Source: DATBAK01 sp036787815
Lineage (GTDB): Bacteria; Actinomycetota; Acidimicrobiia; IMCC26256; PALSA-610
Direction: 5' to 3'
Assembly: GCA_036787815.1 (NCBI GenBank)
Contig: DAIQOP010000087.1
Span: 1 to 14,180, forward strand
Length of the DNA: 14,180 nucleotides
Position 1 is the first letter of the stretch, and each line of letters opens with the position of its first letter. A model generated the notes under the pieces. It was given only the letters and a program-made list of their open reading frames with translations, ran no database searches and was not told the origin of the DNA. Position numbers and translations under genes: made by a program. Below are positions 1-6,520 of this stretch, one piece after another.

Positions 1-6
1 GCACGA

Positions 7-30
7 CCGGGCCCCACCTCGGGGGCCCGT
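7..30 (-). terminator. GC-rich hairpin just after infB
   Basis: About 20 nt past the infB stop, an inverted repeat pairs GGGCCCC (9-15) with GGGGCCC (22-28) around a 6-nt loop, and the C8-G29 pair extends the stem to 8 bp. No T tract follows on the minus strand, so it is not a canonical intrinsic terminator. It could slow or terminate transcription, or be an intercistronic hairpin before the next gene of the operon (rbfA often follows infB), which would lie outside the window. Confidence 0.35.
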
Positions 31-47
31 GTCCGGCGCGACGGCGG

Positions 48-2843
48 TCAGGTACGGACGATCTCGCGGTCCTCGTAGGTCTCGATGACGTCGCCGGCCT
101 TGAGGTCCTGGAAGTTCTCGAGCCCGATACCGCACTCGTAGCCGGTCGCCACCTCGCGCGCGTCGTCCTTGAAGCGCTTGAGCGTGGCGATCGAGCCCTT
201 CCAGATGACGGTGCCCTCACGCAGGAACCGCACCTTCGAGCCCCGGGTGATCACGCCGCTGAGCACGTAGCAGCCGGCGACCTTGCCGACGCGGGGCACG
301 CTGAAGATGTCGCGCACCTCGGCCTCGCCGGTGACGATCTCCTCGTACTCGGGCTTGAGCAACCCGACCAACGCCGCGTTCACGTCTTCGAGCACGCCGT
401 AGATCACTTCGTAGAGCCGCAGCTCGACGTTCTCCTGCTGGGCCAGCTCGCGCGCCTTGCGATCGGGTCGGACGTTGAAACCGATCACCGTCGCGTTCGA
501 CACCATCGCCAGGCTCACGTCGCTCTCGGTGATCCCGCCGACGCCTCGCAGCACGAACGACAACCGGACCTCGTCGTGCTCCTGATCGAGCTTGCGCAGC
601 GCCTCGGTGACCGCTTCGAGCGATCCCTGCACGTCGGCCTTCAAGATCAGGTTGAGCGTGGCGACCTCGCCGCGCTGCACCATCGCGAAGATGTCTTCGA
701 GACGGGCACCGCCGCCGAGCGTCATCGGGTGCGCGAGCGCCGCGGTACGGCGACGACGCGAACGGGCTTCGGCGACCGTGCGGGCCGCCTTGTCGGACGG
801 TGCGACGCGCACTTCGTCACCCGCGAGCGGGATGTCGTCGAGACCGAGCACCTCGACCGGCACCGACGGACCCGCTTCCTGGATCTGGGCGCCGTGCTCG
901 TCGAACATCGCCCGCACCCGGCCCCACGCCGGACCGGCGACGATGGTGTCGCCGACATGCAGCGTGCCCTCCATCACCAGCGCGGTGACGACCGGGCCCC
1001 GCCCGGAGTCGAGGTTCGATTCGAGCACCGCGGCACGTGCGAGCCGCTTCGGGTTCGCGACGAGCTCGTCGACGATCTCGACGTCGGCGACGAGGATGAT
1101 CGCGTTGAGCAGCTCCTCGACACCCATGCCGATCGGCGCGGCGACGTCGACGACCATCGTCGTGCCGCCCCACTCCTCGGGCACGAGACCCTGCTCGGCG
1201 AGCTGCTGGCGCACGCGGGTCGGGTCGGCGTCTTCGCGGTCGGACTTCGTGACCGCCACGATGATCGGCACCTCGGCCGCGTTCGCGTGGCTGATCGCCT
1301 CGACCGTCTGCGGCATGACGCCGTCGTCGGCCGCGACCACCAGGATCGCGATGTCGGTCACCTGCGCGCCACGCATCCGCATGGCGGTGAACGCCTCGTG
1401 GCGGGGTGTGTCGATGAAGGTGATCGTGCGGTCGTTGCGACGCACCTGGTACGCACCGATGTGCTGGGTGATGCCGCCGGCCTCGCCACTCACGACGTCG
1501 GCATGGCGAATCGCGTCGAGCAACGTGGTCTTGCCGTGGTCGACGTGACCCATGACGGTGACGACAGGCGGACGCGGTTCGAGCAGCGCCTCGTCGTCCT
1601 CTTCGTCGTCGGTGAGGAGCGCGAGCAGCTCGATCTCCTGCTCGGCACCGGGCTCGACGATCAGGACCTCGGCACCGAGGGTCTCGGCGATCAGCTCGAT
1701 CATCTCGTCGGCGAGCGACACCGTTGCGGTGACGATCTCGCCGGCGTCGAAGAGCAGCCGGACGAGGTCGGCCGTCGTGCGATTCAGTCTCGGCGCGAGC
1801 TCCTGGATGGTGATGCCACGCGCGACGACGATCTCACCTTCGGGGACGGGCGCATCGGCCGGCGTGAGCCGGGTCGCCTGCTGCGGCTCGAGCTCGGACG
1901 CGTCACGACGCCGCTTCTTGCGCCGCGGACGTGCGCCACCGGGCCGGCCTCGGCCACCGGGGCCACCGAACCCGCCGGGACCGCCACCGCGGCCACCGCC
2001 GGGACCACCACGGCCACCGCCGGGACCACCGCCGCCGGGACCACCGCGGCCGGCGCCGGGACCGCCGAAGCCGCCCCCACCACCGCCGCCGGATCCACCG
2101 GTACCGCGTGAGAATCCACCACCGCCACCGCCGCTGAACCCACCCGGACGCGGCGGACCACCGGAGGTCCGGGGGCCCGACGGGGCACCCGTGCGCGGAC
2201 CACCGGGGCCGCGCGAAGGCGGCGGGATCTTCTTCATGCCCGGGGGCGGCGGGATCGGCTTGCCCGTGATGCTGCGCAGACCGGCCGGCGGAGCCGGGGC
2301 GCCGGCCCCGGCCGGCGCGGTTGCCGGTGCTTCGGCCGCGGTCGGAGCGGCGGCGGGCGCCTGCACCTCCGCGGGAGCGGGAGTCGGCGGCGGCGCGACC
2401 GGAGAGGGGGCAGCCGCGGCTGCGGCCGGACGCTCGGCCGGAGCGACAGGACGCGGGGGCGGCGGCGGTGCGACGACCCCGACCCCGCCCGTCGAACGGA
2501 CGACGCGGTGCGGTCGCGCGATCTCCTCGGAGACCACCGCGACCGGCTCGGGAACCGGCGCCTGCTCGGACGCCGGTGACGTCGCCACGGCGGGCCGGGA
2601 CGCGGGACGCGGAGCCGGCGGCGGAGCCTCGACGACCGGCTCGGGCGTGGGCTCGGGCTCCGGCTCGCGGCGCAGGCCCTTGCTGTCGGCCAGCCTGCGG
2701 ACGCGGTCGGCCGACGGATCGTCGATGCTCGACGAGTGGCTCTTCACGCCGATCTTGAGCTCTTCGGAGAGCTCGATCACGACGTGGTTCTCGACGCCCA
2801 GCTCTCGAGCGAGCTCGTAGACCCTGATCTTCTTGGTGGCCAA
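48..2843 (-). CDS. infB: Translation initiation factor IF-2
   Basis: This cytoplasmic GTPase places initiator fMet-tRNA on the 30S subunit and promotes subunit joining. The order is an N-terminal IF2N domain (about residues 1-55), a Pro/Ala-rich linker (60-210), a Gly/Arg-rich stretch ending in a basic patch (211-313), a second IF2N-like domain (about 335-398), the G domain from about 425, then the beta-barrel and C-terminal tRNA-binding domains. G1 (GHVDHGKT, 432-439) and G2 (GGITQH) are normal. G3 reads DTPR instead of DTPG (478-481), G4 reads TKSD instead of NKxD (532-535), and G5 has AAP where SAK is usual (568-570). The start is TTG at 2843: no ATG or GTG lies in frame just upstream, and the protein begins directly with the conserved IF2N sequence. 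An AGGGGA about 11 nt upstream is a weak Shine-Dalgarno site. At 931 residues it is long for the family because of the linker. It is last in rimP-nusA-ylxR-infB, 69 nt after ylxR. Confidence 0.97.
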   Translation of the reverse strand: MATKKIRVYELARELGVENHVVIELSEELKIGVKSHSSSIDDPSADRVRRLADSKGLRREPEPEPTPEPVVEAPPPAPRPASRPAVATSPASEQAPVPEPVAVVSEEIARPHRVVRSTGGVGVVAPPPPPRPVAPAERPAAAAAAPSPVAPPPTPAPAEVQAPAAAPTAAEAPATAPAGAGAPAPPAGLRSITGKPIPPPPGMKKIPPPSRGPGGPRTGAPSGPRTSGGPPRPGGFSGGGGGGFSRGTGGSGGGGGGGFGGPGAGRGGPGGGGPGGGRGGPGGGRGGGPGGFGGPGGRGRPGGARPRRKKRRRDASELEPQQATRLTPADAPVPEGEIVVARGITIQELAPRLNRTTADLVRLLFDAGEIVTATVSLADEMIELIAETLGAEVLIVEPGAEQEIELLALLTDDEEDDEALLEPRPPVVTVMGHVDHGKTTLLDAIRHADVVSGEAGGITQHIGAYQVRRNDRTITFIDTPRHEAFTAMRMRGAQVTDIAILVVAADDGVMPQTVEAISHANAAEVPIIVAVTKSDREDADPTRVRQQLAEQGLVPEEWGGTTMVVDVAAPIGMGVEELLNAIILVADVEIVDELVANPKRLARAAVLESNLDSGRGPVVTALVMEGTLHVGDTIVAGPAWGRVRAMFDEHGAQIQEAGPSVPVEVLGLDDIPLAGDEVRVAPSDKAARTVAEARSRRRRTAALAHPMTLGGGARLEDIFAMVQRGEVATLNLILKADVQGSLEAVTEALRKLDQEHDEVRLSFVLRGVGGITESDVSLAMVSNATVIGFNVRPDRKARELAQQENVELRLYEVIYGVLEDVNAALVGLLKPEYEEIVTGEAEVRDIFSVPRVGKVAGCYVLSGVITRGSKVRFLREGTVIWKGSIATLKRFKDDAREVATGYECGIGLENFQDLKAGDVIETYEDREIVRT

Positions 2844-2912
2844 GCTAAATTCCGTCCCCTGACGATGCCGATGAGTAGCGCGCCCGCGCGTGGCGGACCG
2901 CCCGTCGGCGGT

Positions 2913-3176
2913 TCAACGTCCTAGTCTCGCACGAAGGGCGACATGGTCGTCGCCTGAGATCCTGAGACGGAGCGCGCGGTCGAGTCTTCCTCGCCGCTGC
3001 GCCTCGTCGAGACACCGGTGATCGCACAGCCAGGCACCCCTGCCCGGCTCGTGCTTCCCTACCCGCAGGGACCCGTCGCGACCTGCGGCAATGCGCAGCG
3101 CGAAGTGCTCCCGTGCCGTGACGCGACCGCACCCCACGCAGGTTCGCGGGCGCGCGCCGGGTGCGCAGTCGATCAC
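2913..3176 (-). CDS. ylxR: YlxR-family (DUF448) RNA-binding protein
   Basis: This is an 87-residue member of the YlxR/DUF448 family, a small protein almost always found between nusA and infB. The family is described as a putative RNA-binding or nucleoid-associated regulator, and its exact role is unsettled. The family signature is visible: RPRTCVGCGR near the N terminus (C13 and C16), then GRGAWLCDHRC (45-55) followed by a basic helix ending LDRALRLRI. The two cysteine pairs (13/16 and 51/55) could bind a metal, but that is inference. The GTG start at 3176 overlaps the nusA TGA by 4 nt (GTGA), which implies translational coupling to nusA and explains the lack of a separate strong ribosome binding site. 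Length and position both fit the family. Confidence 0.9.
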   Translation of the reverse strand: MIDCAPGARPRTCVGCGRVTAREHFALRIAAGRDGSLRVGKHEPGRGAWLCDHRCLDEAQRRGRLDRALRLRISGDDHVALRARLGR

Positions 3177-4624
3177 TCGGTCTCTACGGTCGCGTCCGCG
3201 GCCGCTTCACCAGCCGGTGGAGCACTGGTCTCGTCTGCTGCGGCCGCTCCGGTATTCTCGGTCGCGCTCGCGTCCGCTTCACCATCGGGTGCAGCACTGG
3301 TCTGGTCCGTTGCGATCGCTCCGGCGTTGCCGTCCGAGGACGTGTCGTCCGCTTCGCTGGTCGGTGCGGCACTCGTCTCAGCACTGGTCTCGTCTGCTGC
3401 GGCTCTCTCGGTCGCGCTCGCGTCCGCTTCGCTGGTCGCTGCGGCACTGGTTGCGGCCGCCGCTTCGGCGGTGGCGGCAGCTTCGGCCGCGGCAGCGGCT
3501 GCGGCGGCGGCGAGGTCGGCGGCGGTGGCTCCGGCGTAGCCGGCGTCGGCCGCGGAGATGGCGTCGCCGCCACCCGCGGGCTGCCAGAGCAGCTCGCCGT
3601 CGGGGCCCTCGACCCACTCACCCTCGGCGAAGAACTCTCCCGACTCCTCTTCCGCGAGCTGGGTCTCACTCTTGATGTCGACCCGCCAACCGGTCAGCCG
3701 CGCGGCGAGCCGGGCGTTCTGACCCTCCTTGCCGATCGCGAGCGAGAGCTGGAAGTCGGGAACGATGACCTCGGCGATGCCGGTGTCCTCGTGGATGCGG
3801 ACCTCGCGCACCTTCGCCGGGGCGAGCGCCTTCATCACGAGCTCCGACGGGTTGTCGACGAAGGGCACGATGTCGACCTTCTCGCCGCGCAGCTCGTTGA
3901 CGACCTGGCGGACCCGCAGGCCGCGCGCGCCGACGCAGGCGCCGACCGGATCGACGTTCGAGTCGTTGGAGGCGACCGCGATCTTCGTGCGGTGGCCCGG
4001 CTCGCGTGCCACGGCCTTCAGCTCGACCACGCCGTCCTGGAGCTCCGGTACCTCGAGCTCGAAGAGTCGCTTCACGAGCCCGGGGTGGGTGCGCGACACG
4101 ACGATCTGCGGGCCTTTGGCCGTCTTGCGGACCTCGACGATGTACGCCTTGAGCCGGCTGCCGTGCTCGTAGCGCTCGTTGGGGACCTGCTCGGCTTGCG
4201 GCAGCAACGCCTCCACCCGACCGAGGTCGAGGAGGGTGTAGCGCGCGTCGGTCTGCTGGATGATGCCGGTGACGATGTCGCCTTCGCGGCCCGCGTACTC
4301 CTCGTACTTGCGCTCGCGCTCGGCCTCACGGATGCGCTGCAGGATCACCTGCTTCGCGGTCTGCGCGGCGATGCGGCCGAAGTCTTTCGGCGTGTCGTCC
4401 CACTCGCGGACGACCTGGCCCTCTTCGTCGAGCTCCTGCGCGATCACCTTGATGTCGCCGGTCTCGACGTCGATCTCGACCAGCGCCTCCTCGGCCGCGC
4501 GCGGCAGACGCTTGTACGCCGTCACCAGGGCGTTCGCGAGCGCCTCGAGCATGATCTCTTCGGAGATGCCCTTGTCGATCGCGATCGCGGTCAGGGCCTC
4601 CATCATCTCGTTGTTTCTAGCCAT
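3173..4624 (-). CDS. nusA: Transcription termination/antitermination factor NusA
   Basis: NusA binds RNA polymerase and nascent RNA and modulates pausing, termination and antitermination. The N-terminal polymerase-binding domain spans about residues 1-105, the S1 domain about 113-180 (starting EGDIVTG), KH1 about 205-255 (motif CVGARGLRV) and KH2 about 275-322 (motif AIGKEGQNARLA). From about 325 to 483 there is a low-complexity tail rich in Ala, Glu, Asp, Ser and Thr, with no sign of the acidic AR repeats of E. coli NusA. The tail contains internal DNA duplications. The start is ATG at 4624, with an AGGA (4631-4634) at good spacing. It lies 27 nt after rimP and overlaps ylxR by 4 nt. In other bacteria NusA can regulate its own operon, which matters here because a terminator hairpin lies in the rimP leader. 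Confidence 0.97.
   Translation of the reverse strand: MARNNEMMEALTAIAIDKGISEEIMLEALANALVTAYKRLPRAAEEALVEIDVETGDIKVIAQELDEEGQVVREWDDTPKDFGRIAAQTAKQVILQRIREAERERKYEEYAGREGDIVTGIIQQTDARYTLLDLGRVEALLPQAEQVPNERYEHGSRLKAYIVEVRKTAKGPQIVVSRTHPGLVKRLFELEVPELQDGVVELKAVAREPGHRTKIAVASNDSNVDPVGACVGARGLRVRQVVNELRGEKVDIVPFVDNPSELVMKALAPAKVREVRIHEDTGIAEVIVPDFQLSLAIGKEGQNARLAARLTGWRVDIKSETQLAEEESGEFFAEGEWVEGPDGELLWQPAGGGDAISAADAGYAGATAADLAAAAAAAAAEAAATAEAAAATSAAATSEADASATERAAADETSAETSAAPTSEADDTSSDGNAGAIATDQTSAAPDGEADASATENTGAAAADETSAPPAGEAAADATVETE
3221..3430. repeat. Internal duplication in the nusA tail
   Basis: Two exact direct repeats occur inside the low-complexity 3' end of nusA. A 24-base segment at 3221-3244 recurs at 3380-3403 (offset 159), and a 25-base segment at 3256-3280 recurs at 3406-3430 (offset 150). 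The encoded Ala/Glu/Asp/Ser/Thr-rich peptides (for example EADASATE) repeat in frame. The 9-nt difference between offsets is three codons, so the pattern fits one duplication of about 150 bp followed by a small in-frame indel. Confidence 0.8.
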
Positions 4625-4633
4625 GTCGTTTCC

Positions 4634-4660
4634 TCATGACCGGTTGTGTCGTCATGACCG
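4634..4660. repeat. Short direct repeat between rimP and nusA
   Basis: The 9-mer TCATGACCG occurs at 4634-4642 and again at 4652-4660, 18 bp apart. Each copy contains the palindrome TCATGA. The second copy includes the rimP stop codon and the first overlaps the nusA Shine-Dalgarno area. It could be chance, a local duplication, or a small intercistronic RNA element. Confidence 0.4.
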
Positions 4661-5254
4661 ACTGTTCTCCTTCGGGCGGCTGTCTTTCGAGCGCCGCGCG
4701 TTGCCCTTGCCGGGCTTGGAACCTCGCCCGGGCCGCGGGGCCGGGCCCCATTCGAAGACGGTCCTGCACGCGACGACGTCTGCATACGCGATCCGGGGAT
4801 GCGCCTCGCCCGCGGCAACCGGTTGGGTGTCGCTCGTGTCGCCCGAGTCGTCGGCGGCGTCGGACTCGGGAGCGAGCTCGAAGCCGGTGTCGTCGGGGTT
4901 CGCGACGGTGCCCCGATCGCGGACGGTCTCGCCGTCGCGCAGGTACTTCACCGACACCAGCGAACCGACCGCGGCGCGGAAGTGCTCCGGGCGCCGCAGG
5001 GTGCGCTCGAGGCCGGGGCTGCTGACCTCGAGCACGTCGGAGTCGCGCAGTGTGCCCGCCGCGGTGAGCATGGGCGACAGCACGCGGGTGGCTTCGGTGA
5101 TCGTGTCGAGATCGACACCGCCGCTGCGGTCGACGACCACCCGCACGGCGCGCGCGTGGCCCGCGCCGGTGAGCTCGACGTCGTAGAGCTCGAGTCCGAG
5201 CGAGGCGACGATCGGCGCGACGGCGTCACGGATCGACTCCAGGTCCATCGCCAT
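4652..5254 (-). CDS. rimP: Ribosome maturation factor RimP
   Basis: RimP assists maturation of the 30S ribosomal subunit. The 200-residue product shows the family core LELYDVELTG (20-30) and the signature SSPGLERTLRRPEHF (78-92), followed by the small SH3-like C-terminal domain. That domain is interrupted by an Asp/Ser/Thr-rich insert (about 125-150), and the protein ends in a basic tail (172-200). The reading frame is open far upstream, opposite another gene, but homology begins at ATG 5254, which has a strong AGGAGG (5263-5268) 8 nt before it; a second ATG is at 5248. It is the first gene of rimP-nusA-ylxR-infB. The leader holds an intrinsic terminator that abuts the ribosome binding site. 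Confidence 0.95.
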   Translation of the reverse strand: MAMDLESIRDAVAPIVASLGLELYDVELTGAGHARAVRVVVDRSGGVDLDTITEATRVLSPMLTAAGTLRDSDVLEVSSPGLERTLRRPEHFRAAVGSLVSVKYLRDGETVRDRGTVANPDDTGFELAPESDAADDSGDTSDTQPVAAGEAHPRIAYADVVACRTVFEWGPAPRPGRGSKPGKGNARRSKDSRPKENSRS

Positions 5255-5262
5255 CGTCACCA

Positions 5263-5268
5263 CCTCCT
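5263..5268 (-). promoter_or_regulatory. Strong Shine-Dalgarno site for rimP
   Basis: On the minus strand this reads AGGAGG, 8 nt before the ATG at 5254. It decides the rimP start within a much longer open frame. It lies only 6 nt beyond the T tract of the upstream terminator hairpin, so folding of the leader could affect translation as well as transcription. Confidence 0.85.
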
Positions 5269-5274
5269 CGCATG

Positions 5275-5298
5275 AAAAAACGTGGGCGCGAGCCCACG
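5275..5298 (-). terminator. Intrinsic terminator in the rimP leader (possible attenuator)
   Basis: On the minus strand, CGTGGGC and GCCCACG form a perfect 7-bp stem around a TCGC loop (5281-5298), followed at once by six T residues (5275-5280). This is a textbook Rho-independent terminator. It ends just before the rimP ribosome binding site. If the rimP promoter lies upstream, near 5390, the hairpin would act as an attenuator of the operon. It would also stop antisense transcription coming from the proS-ligase side through the polymerase-domain gene. Confidence 0.75.
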
Positions 5299-5387
5299 TC
5301 CCCGCCGGCCACCCGACCCGGAACCCCACCCCTGCAAGCAGGAGCCGCGTACCGGAGCGACGGCCATCGATTGGACCGAACCGAGAG

Positions 5388-5393
5388 AGGATA
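5388..5393 (-). promoter_or_regulatory. Candidate -10 element for the rimP operon
   Basis: The minus strand reads TATCCT (4 of 6 matches to TATAAT, fits TANNNT). Transcription from here would start near 5381 and give a leader of about 127 nt that includes the terminator hairpin. At 17-18 bp upstream there is no good -35 hexamer, only the palindrome centred at 5414/5415. A second small inverted repeat (CCTGC-AA-GCAGG, 5331-5342) lies in the leader. Confidence 0.4.
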
Positions 5394-5408
5394 CCAGCAA
5401 TACCCCGC

Positions 5409-5420
5409 GACCACGTGGTC
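5409..5420. promoter_or_regulatory. 12-bp perfect palindrome, possible operator
   Basis: GACCACGTGGTC is a perfect 12-bp palindrome in the divergent region between rimP and the polymerase-domain gene. It covers the place where a -35 box of the candidate rimP promoter would lie and is about 33-44 bp upstream of the candidate -35 position (5453-5458) of the opposite gene. A dimeric regulator is plausible, but none can be named from the sequence. Confidence 0.4.
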
Positions 5421-5475
5421 AGAAACGGTGCAAAAGGGCCGGTCGGGATTCCTTCGCGTGCCCGGTGCTCCGGTG

Positions 5476-5481
5476 TACCTT
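5476..5481 (+). promoter_or_regulatory. Candidate -10 element for a leaderless polymerase-domain mRNA
   Basis: TACCTT fits the actinobacterial TANNNT pattern and ends 7 nt before the GTG at 5489, the spacing expected if transcription starts at the first base of the codon. No Shine-Dalgarno sequence precedes the GTG. A weak TTCGCG lies at the -35 position (5453-5458) with a 17-bp spacer. Leaderless transcripts are common in actinobacteria. Confidence 0.45.
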
Positions 5482-5488
5482 CGCCGCG

Positions 5489-6499
5489 GTGGCGACTCCG
5501 TACACCGAGATCGAGGCCGCGGGCCATGCCGTGCGCATCTCGAACCCGGCGAAGGTCTTCTTCCCGGCCCGCGGCGAGACCAAGCTCGACCTGGTCGAGT
5601 ACTACCTCGCCGTGGGCGAAGGCGCCCTGCGCGGGGTCTTCGAACGACCCACGGTCCTCAAGCGCTACATCGACGGCGCGACGGGCGAGTTCTTCTTCCA
5701 GAAGCGGGTGCCCGAGAAGCGGCCCGAGTGGCTCGAGACGGTCACCGTCTCCTTCCCGAGCGGCCGCAGCGCGGACGAGCTCTGCCCCGTCGACGTCGCC
5801 CACCTGGTGTGGGCCGTCAACCTCGGGTGCCTCGATCTCAACCCCTGGCCGGTGCGGCGGGCCGACGTCGACCACCCCGACGAGCTGCGGGTCGACCTCG
5901 ATCCCCAACCCGGCGTGCCCTACGCGCACATCCAGGACGTCGCCGAGGCCGTGCACCACGTGCTCGACGAGCACGGCCTGGTGGGCTTCCCGAAGACGTC
6001 GGGCTCGCGTGGCATCCACATCAACGTGCGCATCGAGCCCCGATTCACCTTCACCGACGTACGGCGGTGCGCCCTGGCCCTCGCCCGCGCCGTCACCCGC
6101 GAGATGCCGACGGTGGCGACCGCGAAGTGGTGGAAGGAGGAACGCGGCGACCGCGTCTTCATCGACTACAACCAGAACGCCCGCGATCGCACCGTGGCCT
6201 CCGCGTACTCGGTGCGCGCCAACCCCGAGGGGCGTGTCTCCTGCCCGCTCACGTGGGAGGAGCTCGCGGAGGCCGACCCGGGCGACCTCACCATCGCCAC
6301 CGTGCCCGAGCGCTTCGCGCGGGTCGGCGACCCGTCGGCCGCGATCGACGAGCACGCCTTCTCGCTCGAACCACTCCTCGAGCTCGCCCGCCGCGACGAG
6401 GCGGAAGGGCTGGGCGACGAGCCGTGGCCGCCGCACTTCCCCAAGATGGCCGGCGAGGGCGCGCGGGTGGCGCCGAGCCGCGCCCGCAAGAAGCCCTGA
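5489..6499 (+). CDS. LigD-type polymerase/primase domain protein (PrimPol, stand-alone)
   Basis: This is a 336-residue stand-alone polymerase domain of the archaeo-eukaryotic primase superfamily, the type found in bacterial LigD and in mycobacterial Prim-PolC. Such enzymes add NTPs or dNTPs at gaps and ends during end joining or excision repair. The catalytic residues are visible: D136 and D138 in RVDLDPQPG, the SGSRGIHI motif with H177 (171-178), and a third acidic residue D226 in VFIDYNQN. Spacing is essentially that of the polymerase domain of M. tuberculosis LigD. No ligase or nuclease domain is attached. The open frame extends to 5282, but the 69 extra residues are low-complexity and lie over the rimP leader, so GTG at 5489 is preferred. 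The gene converges on the ligase gene with 21 nt between the stops. A role with that ligase is inferred from proximity and from the known PrimPolC/LigC pairing. Confidence 0.9.
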   Translation: MATPYTEIEAAGHAVRISNPAKVFFPARGETKLDLVEYYLAVGEGALRGVFERPTVLKRYIDGATGEFFFQKRVPEKRPEWLETVTVSFPSGRSADELCPVDVAHLVWAVNLGCLDLNPWPVRRADVDHPDELRVDLDPQPGVPYAHIQDVAEAVHHVLDEHGLVGFPKTSGSRGIHINVRIEPRFTFTDVRRCALALARAVTREMPTVATAKWWKEERGDRVFIDYNQNARDRTVASAYSVRANPEGRVSCPLTWEELAEADPGDLTIATVPERFARVGDPSAAIDEHAFSLEPLLELARRDEAEGLGDEPWPPHFPKMAGEGARVAPSRARKKP

Positions 6500-6520
6500 C
6501 GTCGCGCGCCGACGAAGCGG

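Noticed and set aside
576..2820. Long plus-strand open frames opposite infB (up to 511 codons)
   Set aside because: They are shadows of the high-GC infB reading frame, have Arg/His/Asp or Pro/Gly low-complexity composition, and show no recognisable domain.
5255..6436. N-terminal extension of the rimP frame (594 codons in total)
   Set aside because: It is antisense to the polymerase-domain gene; RimP homology and a strong ribosome binding site start at 5254.
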